64,000 nt of DNA from Eudromia elegans (taxonomy: Eukaryota; Chordata; Aves; Tinamiformes; Tinamidae): positions 361,526-425,525 of the forward strand of contig PTEX01000299.1 in NCBI GenBank assembly GCA_003342815.1, in the 5' to 3' direction. Each line of letters starts with the position of its first letter. Position 1 is the stretch's first letter. A program made the translations under genes and the position numbers. Under the pieces are notes generated by a model, which did not search any database, was not told where the DNA came from, and saw only the letters and a list, made by a program, of their open reading frames with translations. Shown piece after piece: positions 1 through 11,220 of this stretch.

Positions 1-700
1 AATCCATCTTCTAGACTTGCCACAAGGTTGTTGCCATAGTGGGATAATAATTCATCTTCCTGGTGGGTAGTGATTCATCTTCCACCCTTGCCACAAAGTT
101 TTGGACCTGAGAGCAAACCTTGTCAGGAAAGACTTAGGCAAAAAGGTATTGAGCAGTTCGGCCTTTCCTGTGTCCTTTGTCACTATGTCCCTGCCTCCTT
201 CAGCAGCCCCATTTCCTGCTGCGTCCCCAGCAGAGTCCTCCCTGCCACTCCTCACATTCCTGCTCACTAAGTTCATCTCTAGAGGATCTTGTTATCTCTG
301 ATTCAGCCCCCACGTGCCCAAACTGTGCCTCTCTGCTCCTCCTGGCTTGCCTGTCCCCACGTCTACTCTCAGTGAGCCGCCTTTTTGTGTTTGGGTCTAG
401 TCAGAAGCTCCTCATTTCTCCTGGCAAACATCCTCAGCTTCTGGCATATCAGGACAGGCTGTTCTCATGTTCCAAAGAGGTTGCTGTTAAACATAACCTG
501 ACCTCCTGGGCCTCTTCTTTCAGGGCACTGTCCCAAGGGATGTTGCCTCCAAGTTTCCTGAACAAGTCAAGTCCTCTCTCCGGAAGCCCAGTGTTGTTCT
601 TGTGCTCTTTGCTTCCCACATTTCTCTCAGAGTCTTAAATTCTACCACTTCACGATCACCACAGCAAGTCTGCTTTTGACCAAGGCCTCCTTATTTGTGA
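1..700 (-). mobile_element. CR1 LINE fragment, decayed ORF2 (endonuclease-to-RT linker region)
   Basis: Read on the minus strand, this stretch follows the part of CR1 ORF2 between the endonuclease and reverse transcriptase domains. Recognisable pieces in order are a LGFRRED-like block near 600-560, a GGGACAGTGCCCTGAAAGA nucleotide match near 540-520, and the peptide DIVTKDTGKAELLNTF near 190-140, which mirrors the conserved CR1 segment before the RT fingers. The reading frame is broken by stops and shifts, so it is not active. The RT domain would lie left of base 1, so the element is cut by the window edge. The right boundary is approximate because similarity fades between 650 and 700. The pyrimidine-rich open frames on the plus strand here are side effects of the A/G-rich CR1 sense strand. 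Family assignment is from remembered CR1 sequence, not a search. Confidence 0.8.
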
Positions 701-3700
701 AATCCAGTAGAGCCCCTCTTCTTGTTGGATTTTCTGATAAAAATTCTCCTAAATACACTCCAGAAATCCAGATTGCACGTTGCTCTTTAAGCAGAAGCAG
801 ATGTATTTAAACTCCCCAAAGGATACCAGGGTCCAAGATTATGAAGATTCATNCAGTACTGTGGATATGGTGCTGTAAAGGAAATACCCACTGTCTCCCC
901 TTTGCTGGTCTCTTTTCTGATTCAGAACCCCAAGCACTGAACTAGCCCAACGCTTTTTTTTTCATACTGAATTTGGGTGCATTTGGGTAGAGTGATAGTG
1001 TAAAGCACAGCTCCCCTTGTTCCTTCCTGTCTGTTCTTCCTAGAGAGCCTGTATCATTCCACAGTAGTGCTCCATCACTCTGATCGTGGGGATGATCTAG
1101 CTGNGGAAGAAAACACGGACTTCTCGCTCTTCCCAGGTTGCGTGTGGTTGTGTTTAGGCACCAGAAATCAGCCTCCAGCCGTGACTGTTTCTTAGGGGAC
1201 ACATGAGAGTCTCCCTCACCAGGCTTTTATCCAGGACTCCTTTCTCATTCGCCGTTTTCCTCTTCTCTTCAGACATTATTGGGGACTTCAGCTCCTAACG
1301 AACCTGTTTAAACCTACTTTGTCAGACAGGTGCACACATATATTTTTTAGCTTCAGGGTGGTCAAATAAAATGTGCAGAAATAAACACTTCTGTTTTACC
1401 TATAAATTTTAGCTTATGTGTTGACCTTATTCGTTGCTCACACTCTCCATTTTGTTCTTGGTCTCATGCAGATAGGCTCTCTATTAAACATAATTTTAAA
1501 ACGTGATATTGGCACATAAATCTGCTCTATGTTTGTCCTCTGTTTTTCTGCAGCTCTACAGTTCTGCTGGTCAAACAGTAAGCATTATATACCTACCTAA
1601 TCCCTTGAAACTGCTCTTTTAGCTACATGCTCTCTGTCTTCCATAGCCTGCCTCAACATGTTTTATCCTTCCCATTTTTTTTCTTGTTTCTACACGCATT
1701 CTTGATTCAAATAAATGGTTATTTTGTCTTTAACAAAATATTTTGTTCTCAAAATATGCCTCATTAATGATGCTGGTGTTCTGGTCCATATATTTCTTCA
1801 TATTATAGGGGAAAAGAATANATAACTATATTAATATTATACCATACTAATGCACTTTTCTGTATTTAAAAATGGGCTTTCCATTGTTTCTGTCACAATT
1901 TACTTTCATAATAGNTTGTATGTTTAAATTTGGACAAGAAAAAAGATCTTGCTCAAACTAAACATAACCTTTCTGTTTATTGTCAGAAACTCTCATTTGC
2001 AATGAGGTTATTGCTTTTTCCACCCTCCTGGGCATACAATGTGCTACAAGTAAATTGCTGCAGGACATTGATTCTAAATTGCTGAATTACTACTGTCTAG
2101 CTCAGTATTCAAATGGGTTTGTGCTCAAAGAAACATTTTTTTTTCCACTGCTGAGCATACCGAAAGAAGATGAGATAAAAGTAGATTAATAATTTACTTT
2201 TCAAACTTGCTCCAAGTGCATGCAGTGGCAAAGCTCTCATAGCTTTTTGGACAGCAGGGTCCTTCCCACGCAGGGTCTGAGAGGGCTCTGGTGTGGACAT
2301 AGCTGAGTGAATTAAAAGTTTCCATCAATACACCAATCCATGTGTGACAGCATTGTGAAGAAAGCACTCCTTTATTCAGTGAATGACAGTAACCAGACTT
2401 ATTCAGTTGAGAACATTTAACAAGAATGCAATCGGACAGATCTTCCATCATTTTGACCAAGGCTAAATTTAAGCAGAAGCTCCAGAAAATATAGGTCACT
2501 GATTAATTCACTGAGATTTTGCATTCTTACTCTGCAATAATCACTTAATGACAAGTTACAGCAAATGCTCCAGTGTGATAATTAATTCTGGTTACACTTT
2601 ATTAAGGTCAGAGAAGCTAACAGGTTCACTAANGATTCCTATTTTAGAACATTGGACATTTCAATCAAGAGTATATAAAATAGTAAATTTAAGGGAATTA
2701 AACAGTACTTACTGGCTTAGTACATGATTAAACCGTGACTCCTACTCAATGTTCAGAGGAATTAAATGCTGCATGTCAGAGGAGAGAGGCAACATTTTTG
2801 CTGAAATAAGCATTTCAAAAACTTTATTTTATTCAGTTTAATTATCATTTAACAAAAAATACTGCACTTGGTTAATAAAATTTAAAAATAGTCCTGACCT
2901 CTCTTACACAGGATTAACCTACATATGTAGAGAGAAAAGGTGATGTGATACAACTGTCTTTTATATTGACAGGAGACCAAAGCAAAATAAAAATCTCTCA
3001 GTTCTCTGATGTCTGATGCCTGCTGGAAGCTGCAGACATACGAAAGGTCACTCACTTAGAAGAGCCCTCTTCTCAACACCCCTTGNCCACCTGACTGACT
3101 TGGTAATCTAAGTGGAGGGAAATACAATGTTAAGATTACCTGGGGTAGTATTTATAAGAAAGCTTTACTCTATTCAAAGATACAGACCACTGGGGAATCA
3201 ATAAGGCTTTATGTATTATTAACATCCTTTTCCTCTAGAGGATTTCTAGTGAACCCATCTGCTGCNTTTCTGTTCTTGCTCTTGTTCTTCTTCCAACTTT
3301 GCAGTTGGAATACTAGTAAAAGGTTTTATAGATTCAGGAGAAACAAGAATCCAGAAGGATTTCTGGGACAGTCCTTCTCTGGAGATTCAGAAACCCCAAG
3401 TGAGTAGATGAAAGGAAATTTACATCTTTTGGTGCTTTGCTGAGTTCTTCCTTAAGCTGCCACTGAAGTCATNAGAGGGTTTTCCAAGCCAAGAGCTCGG
3501 GAGCCAGTCCTGAAATATCACCACTACTATGAATGTGTTACTAGCACTACTATTCCAGTAGGTTGTCTCCATAATCTATCATAATATAAACTGAAAATTG
3601 ATATAAATATAAACCAATGGTGCATCAGCTCCATCATTATCTGTCATACTTAGCTGCAAATGACAATATGAGGTGTTTATTAAGCTCATTGAAGTGCTTA

Positions 3701-5974
3701 TTCATCTCACTGACAACACTTCCAAATCATATACAATTACTCATCAACCTGATCCTGATGAGCTGAGCTTAGCGCTAAGTTTAGAGTTGCTAGTGAGTGA
3801 TGTGAGTGCTCCCTTTTACCGTGCTTCCTACATCAGGTCATCACTGAAGCCNTCACCTAGGATGGAGGGAGCAGGGAGGCTGCAGATGGGAGCGCTCGTT
3901 TTTGACTCCTATCAGCATGGTCATAACATCTTCACGTATGCTCAGAAACTTCCTTGCAAACTTTGGGTCACTTTAACTCATGGCAGAAGAGTAAAAGTAC
4001 TGGGTTATATGGAGAGATTTAATTTTGTCCTTACTTTTAAAAGAATTAAAACAAGGTAATGGTTACAGGAAGAACTAGGGTTTGAGGGTGTTTAGGGAGG
4101 AGAAATGTGCCCTCTTCATTTCTATTTTAACCTTGTTTCCTTATGGGTTCCTCTTTTCAGTTTCCCCTAAATAGCTTTGTACTGTGTTGGTCAATGTTAA
4201 ACAAATTTCAGGCAAGAGCAGATAATTCAGAAAGCTGAAGTCCCTGTAAGTTTTGCATAAACTGCAGAGACGCTTTACTAGAGGAACTCAGGTTAGTACC
4301 AACCNATAGAAAAAGTACGTAGTGCAAGGTGCAACACCCTTCCCTTCCACTTGGTGTGTATGGGTGAAGCAGTGGGTATAAAAGTGGCTTATCACTCAGA
4401 AACAGCTGCAGCACAAACTGCTTCTGTGGAGACAGGAGCCAAGGGAAGATGCTGNTAGTTAGGGAGCTTCCCCAGAAATGGCATTAGGCCATAGCAGAAA
4501 CGAGAAAGCAAGCTGGAATTCTTGGGAAGGCCAAGAAGGGCAAGGATTTAGGGCACAAAGCCTTAAGGAAGATGGACTTCATTATCCCTAGAGCTTGTAA
4601 AACAGTTTGTTAAAATGAGGACAGTTGTGTGAGTGCATGTGACCCTTGATCTTCTCTGTATTCATTGTCTGAACTTCTGGACTGATTTTGGGACTTTGCA
4701 TGATGTAAAGACCAAGCAGCCTGGAGGTTCTACAGACTAAATAAAGAAGTTCAGGTAATTAAGGGTAGTTTTGACAACTTAATTTATTGGGTATAAAAAC
4801 TGTTAGTTATTACATTTTACAAAGCTGTGAATCTCTAAAATTTCCATCACTGCTTGGCAAGGACATTCATTAATTACTCATATCTAAGGTCTGTCTTGGG
4901 CTTTCATAATTAGGTATCATCCAGAAGTTTATTGATCTCGTAATATTATCTTCTCCATTTGCAGTCTTGATGTGTTTTGATTAATAGAAAACTAAACAAA
5001 TCACCTGGTGTATCATCTGTGCCAATGCTTAATCAGAAGGTTAGTTCAGACTTGTATGTCATAAATCAACATAAAAGGCAGTAGAAAAAATACTGTTTGA
5101 GACAATATTGGGAAGTTTCAGAAATAGCAGCACAATGATCCAGCCTTTGCAGATATTTTTAGAAAGATCTGTCCTTTTGTTGTCAAATCCCACATAAATC
5201 AAAGTTGAAGAAGTAGATTAAAAGTCACATTTTGCTGCCTTCGCCCCTCTGACATCTGGTAACAAGATTCAGCATACAATGACTAATCCATGTCATGTTT
5301 TTAACACCCTGAAAAGATGTTAACAGGATCCCTGTTTTGCAGAAGATGCAAAAATCTACTTTTTTTTGCCTCCAGCAATTTCACCATCCACCTTGAAGTG
5401 TTTTTCATTGCTCTGAATCAAATAACCCATCTGGCTTGCCACAGGGATGACCAATAAGGAGGTTATCACAAGCTGTAAGAAATTACTTTTAAAAGTCTCT
5501 TCTGACCCCTTTGACGTGTCCTGCACATGTGTCCTGNACAGAATAAGTAAAACTATATAGCAAGTGCAGCAAACACCCAATGGGAAGCCGTAAATGACAG
5601 CTTTTTTGTTTTGATTCCAACTAATGAATAGTACTACAATACACTAATACATTCATTTATTAAAAACTATGTTGTTATATAGGTTCAAAAAGAAACTTTT
5701 CCCTCAGTTTGATTTTTGGAAGTTTCTCTTTGTATCATTGAATAAAAACTGTAGTGTTCTTTAACAACATATATGTTAAGTAGATCTGACCATAAAATTT
5801 TATTTTACCGTACTTAGACTGTATCCACAATAAGATTTTTTCCTGGGCAAGAATTGATAACCTAAATAAAAACAGTTTTTCTAAATGGATATTTGAAATC
5901 TGTTAATGAAAATGGAGGTTTGTTGTTTGAAAACTTTTTCCATGGTCTTAGTTTAGTGACCCATGCTGCTGACT
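701..5974. other. intergenic DNA, no gene seen
   Basis: AT-rich sequence with isolated single N bases and no frame resembling a known protein. The open frames are short, not flanked by convincing splice signals, and not recognisable. Minor A/T runs occur. A fragment near 2190-2330 has a compositional change that could be a very old transposon remnant, but I cannot assign it. Confidence 0.6.
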
Positions 5975-6709
5975 TGTATCGTCGAGCCTCGCTCGGTGGC
6001 TGGGCTGGGCTGAGGTTACCCCTGCGTCAGGGCCATTGAGCACAGACACCAATATGAGGATGCAGCAAACGGCGTTTATTGCTTAACTTAGCTTGCACAT
6101 CTACTCAGGCTGAATGCAGAAGCTCGCTTCTGACTGGAGATTGGTTACATACTACTGTTCACGCGTGCACTAACATAATGATGGGCTAAAGGCACGCATC
6201 CTTATAATTAGGCTGCAGGTGGTCCGGCTCTTATCTTGTTGAGCTCGCTCAGTCCCACGTTTCAAGTTGGTTCCCACTCCCCGGCTCGCTCCACAGTGCT
6301 ATTTCTTTACTTCTCTGCTCTGAGTGTCCTTGCANCCTCAGCACTCCCAGCTCCTGGCTGCTCCGTTCCCAGCGTCTTTATCTCTTTATTCTCAGAGTCC
6401 TTGTAGTGCAGCGGAATCAGCACGGCCTGCAGTCATGTCAAGACAGCCTGCAGCTATGCTAAGAGAAGAGTGAGTTTTGATAGGCCACAGATCCATATTC
6501 TTCTAAAACCATTACTAAAATTCTTTTACTTATTGCCTTATATGTCCTCTTCAATCATTCCTAGGCATTCCCAGGCCTTCTTCCTGTCCTTCCGTGACAT
6601 TGCGACATCTCCCGAGCGCCATGCCCTATGCTATACTATATCATCTACTTATGCTAAGTCTAAGTTATACTAAGCTCCCTACCTTATTAAGCTCTAAACA
6701 TTTCCCACA
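5975..6709 (-). mobile_element. solo LTR of an avian endogenous retrovirus (alpharetrovirus/EAV-like)
   Basis: On the minus strand the unit begins TGTGGGAAATG and ends CGATACA, the TG...CA ends of an LTR, giving about 735 bp. A TATA-like ATTATAAGG (complement of about 6200-6210) is followed about 125 bases later by AATAAACGCCGTTTGCTGC (poly(A) signal on the complement of 6075-6081). The sequence ATTGGTGTCTGTGCTC comes next. This arrangement resembles the R/U5 region of avian alpharetroviral and EAV LTRs. No gag, pol, env or primer-binding site flanks it, so it is a solo LTR left by LTR-LTR recombination. I see no clear 4-6 bp target-site duplication: left flank ends TGACT, right flank begins ATGTG. 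Local GC and CpG content are higher than the flanks, consistent with a fairly young insertion. Confidence 0.8.
6272..6404 (-). repeat. diverged tandem duplication inside the LTR U3
   Basis: Two units of about 62 bases, 6342-6404 and 6272-6333, share the order CAAGGAC(T/A)CT-GAG, then an AAAGA-rich stretch, then GGAGC...GGGAGTG on the minus strand. U3 enhancer duplications are common in retroviral LTRs. The copies are clearly diverged, so the duplication predates this insertion or is old. Confidence 0.55.
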
Positions 6710-9700
6710 ATGTGCCTTGAAAAAGGAAAGAAAGAAAAAAAGAAATTAACCTAAAAAAAAGTAGTTGACTTTAATAGTGTCTTCAAGAATGCTTGAACGA
6801 GTAGTTGTATAAGGGTGGAAGCTTTTCTCCTTAGCTTTGCTCTGTTTTAACTCTGCAGGTCAGTATGGATGTGGGACAATGCTGTGACTTTGGCTTTGTC
6901 CAATTACTCGTCTGACCAGTGACTGTTCTAGCATATTTGTGATAAAAATTAATTTTCTGCATATTTGTGCTCAGAAAGGACACACAGATTAAGACTAGGC
7001 TGGTATCTGTGCTGGCAAGAAATGAGCAGAAGGTTATATGAACCCATTTTCCATCAGTTTGTTGTAACTCAATCTAGTCATAAATATTTACTGTCAAAGG
7101 CAGTTGCTGTCTTGGATAATAAACCTGAATCTTTGCCATTTTCATTGAATGATTCATAGACTAGTGTAATTTCCTTTGAGTGCATTACTCACACTATCTT
7201 TTGCTGATGAAATGTTGAATTAAAATGAAAAAAAAAAAAAAAGAGAAAAGAAGACAGCAACTAAATTCTCACTACGAAAATGCTGGCATCTTGAATGCCC
7301 GGAGAGAAGTACGGTTTTTACCTTAACAACCAAATCAACCCTGTAATTTATTATTAGATGAAGAAAGGAACTGCATTGTACCCAGTGAGAATTGACTGAT
7401 AGAGACAACATCTTGACAATTTGCTCTTTCTTAATTCTTCCTCTGTCTGAGGAAATGGTGCTTAAAATATTTGCATTGCCATAGCTGTGTTGTAGTNCTC
7501 ATAAAAAGGGATTTGTTTAAAACGTAAATTTCTTGTAGTACCAAGCAAACCCTATAGACCAACCAGAGTAGGCATCTTCTGAGAGTTAATCCATTCTATC
7601 ATATGAAAAAAGACTAAGTCATCATAAAAAATATATATTTTGGTTATTTCTTCAACAGTTTTTGAAGATTAAAATAAGCAGAAAAATGACACTACTGCTC
7701 AATGTTTTTGTGTTTTTGTTTCTCTTGATTGATTAATACCTAAAGTATTAATGAGCTTGATCATGAGCTTGTTTGCAAATGAACTTGATAACAAATGGAT
7801 ACAAAAATAATAAAAATATTCTAAGTTTATGATATTTCAACAAGTATGTGTTTCAATGTTTTGTCTTATGATTTCAGCACTTAGTCTTATCTCAGTGTTT
7901 TCTGAATCTGTGATTTCTGACTTCATTCTGTTAGCATCAGAATAAGGCACTATTTTTTAAAGAAGAGTGAAGATTAATTATTAATTTTATCCATCGGTAT
8001 ATTTAGTTGTATCTTTGATTTATGAAGTTAAAACTATGGGCTTGTCCTGGAATATGCAAAAAAAAAAAAAAAAGTTCTGCATTGTTTAATTGACTGAGAA
8101 GTTGTGATTTCACTTTCTCTGACAAAAAANCAATAGTCTATTAAATAATTTAAAATACTTCCTACAGGGAAAATCCTACCAAGGGGAGTGCATCTTTTAA
8201 GGGTCTTTTCGTAGATACACATGATGGTTTTAGGTTATGCCTATTGAGAGAGGTGGATTGAAAAATGTAGCAGGCATATGTAATCTGCATGTATAAAGAA
8301 AACTCACCGTGTCTAATAAAATCCTTCATATGGCGGGATTGTGTTCATGGAAGTCCTTGTGTTTCTGGACTTCTTCCATGCTCTGGACTGACCTTTGGCT
8401 TCCCACAGCAAGTAACACTTTCAGCTCCACTTTCGTGGTAGCATAAAAAGATTTGGAGATAAGTAATAAATTCTAAAGCTAAAAGTAAATTCTTCAGTCC
8501 CTCGAATGCTCTAGCTATTTCTTTCTTGAGAACCTCTGCATTTTGGATGAAGATCTGGATGAATGGNTACATGGATGAATGGATACATATAGAATAAAAG
8601 CCAACACCTTTGCACAAAAATCTTTGCACATAGTAAACCCACAAGCTATCAGTTAGTGGGGTTTTTTGAGTTGTTCTTTGGGGTTTATTGTACTTTCGCA
8701 GTAAACTGTATCAATCCTATGCTGCACCTTTAACGTCCACAAGTCAGAAAGAGGATGCTCCCATTTTGTGCTCAGTTCCATGCAACCGGTTTCCCAGCAT
8801 GAACCACATGCTCTCACAGACAAATTCCATTTTCTGAATTTCTAATCATCTGAAAAGTAATTATACAGTTTGAAAGTATGTCCTAGTCTGTGGGAAAAAT
8901 AATTAATGTTTTAAACCTTACCTGCCCTTACATTAAAAATCATATAGTCAATTTCAAAAATACATATTCACATGAAATAAAAGTGACTGACACAAGTGTT
9001 CATGCAAATATAAAGATATTTATCAACAAAACACTTCTGAGGGGAAATATCCCAAAGACACATTTTTCAATATTTTCTTTGAAGGCGAGTTTCTGAGCTT
9101 AATGACTGTTCACAGTCATANCTAACAATAGCATTGACTCAAAACCTCTAAAAAATATCTAATAAGTTAAGGTTAAAAAAGAGAAAGCAGTCCTAAATAA
9201 AAACATATTATTTTTGATCATCCCAGATATTTAAATGTGGGTTTTTTTGATTACTTGAATCAGGCCAATACACAAAGATAGAGAAATGAATCAGGCATGA
9301 ATCAACATTAAAATAAGGAAAAACAGGTAATCATAAAAGACAGCTGGCTCTATCAACTCAAAAATCCACTCACAGAGGCCATGTAATACATAAAACAAGG
9401 AGGATAAGCTGTCAGCTCTGATGCCATTTGGGTCATTGTGATTATGTGGAGTTGAGAGTTAAGCATCAAAACCTGCCTTTTGAGCACCGCAGTGTCATAA
9501 ATGTCACCCTAATGAAACCATTTAAGTCAGTGACTGATGTAGAGAGTCAGCCTCCCTTTCAGAAATGAACATTAACCAGCAAAAANCACCAATGAATCAT
9601 CCAGTATTTTCTTTGAAATATCTCATTCCACTTCATATACTCTTTTTCTTTCTTCCTTTTTTTTTCTTTTTTTTTCATGCAGTCATTTTCATTTCCTCCT

Positions 9701-11201
9701 GCAGTCAAGAAAAACTCCTAGTTATTTAAGGATAAATAACTTTCAGGTTCTCAGTAAAGGAAGCCTCTAAACCAGGAGTTTCCTGTCTTAGTCATCTGCA
9801 TTTGGGCATGAATAGAAGATAGACTTATCACACAGAAAGACGATAACAANACGGGCTCTTAGACTCAAATAATTTATTTTAATCTTGATAATCCTTTGCA
9901 AATTTTTAATGTAAAAAAATATATTTTAAAATTTGAGTCATGAATATACTGATGGANTAATAATGTATTTTCAGTGAAAAACTTATTTGTAGTAATTAGA
10001 AGGTACTAAATCACTTCTGTGCTGCTGGTACCTTGTAAATAGAAATCTACCTGGTTACATTTCTGCTTTGTTTATTAGCTGCCTACCCTTATTCACAGAA
10101 TAAGAGGGTAACATTTCTAAGCGGACTGACGAGCTCTAAGCAGTCGATTTAGGTAATTGGATTTTTTAGAGTTTGTGTTAAAATAGCTTTTCTGTGGTAA
10201 ACATACGTAGTGTGGCTCCTGAAATACCATGTTTTTGCATGGTTTATGAGCTCTGAGGAAATTAGAAAAAGAGTAAAAATTGCAATAAATGGATTGCATG
10301 GCAAAGCAACAGGCAAATAAATTGGCTAAAGGCTAAATGTTTATGTTTGGTGGTCGTGGCTAAATATTTACTCTTAAATAATTAATCATTTATTCAAGGT
10401 GAAAAGCTATCCCTTATGACTTCATAAGTTTTCANGGTGGCTATAAAGCTATCAGCAGTAATAAAGCCCAAGTGGGATGATTGATTTTGCCAGTCTTTGG
10501 GAATGTAGCAGACATTGCGTTATGTAACATTATGCATTGCAGGTCATCTGGAGACTTCATTAATCATTATAACCCCCTCTTTCCTGACGGGTCAGTCTTT
10601 GGAAGCCTAACATTAACCTCCCTAACTCCATGGAAGTACAGGACATGAGGTAAGGTTTTTCCCTTAGAAATGTCAAGGAATGAAATCTGGAATCTTGCAT
10701 GAAACTTTAACCCGTGTAAGCAGATGTTTATGTCCAATGGAGCTCCACTGGTTTTAGTAGTTGGTGCTGGCACATACCCAACTGCTTGATAGCTGTTCCG
10801 CTGATGATATGATGATAAATTTGTGTATATATAAAGAAAGGCGTTGGGAAATCATTTCACTCAGTTTNAGCCAACTAAAATTTAGACCATAATCAAAGCT
10901 GTCATGCAGGCTTCCTTCACACAAAGGAAACAGAAAATACTTCTCTTCGGGATAGTAAATGAAGGCAACAAAATCAGGTTATATAAAATGGATCAAATGC
11001 AATACTTCTCACCTACACTACAACAATTTATTCTTATATCAACATTGTCTAATGCTCTAAAACCCTCCGCTCTCCCGTACTGTTTACCCAAGACATATTT
11101 ATAGACTGCAATCCTATCTCCTCCCTCTCATTTTTTAGGCAAAACAAACAAAGATCTGAATCTCTTAATATGTTCTTGTGAAACAGGATCATTGTTGCCC
11201 T

Positions 11202-11220
11202 GATTATCCTCAGGATAATC
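11202..11220. repeat. perfect 8-bp inverted repeat with 3-base spacer
   Basis: GATTATCC-TCA-GGATAATC. It contains two copies of the GGATTA-type homeodomain (OTX/PITX) core, in opposite orientation. No nearby gene supports a function. Confidence 0.5.

Noticed and set aside
177-638. 153-codon plus-strand frame as a gene
   Set aside because: It is the antisense of a decayed CR1 ORF2.
2190-2330. Possible hAT-type DNA transposon remnant
   Set aside because: Only vague resemblance to remembered amniote hAT sequences; no terminal inverted repeats or target duplication seen.
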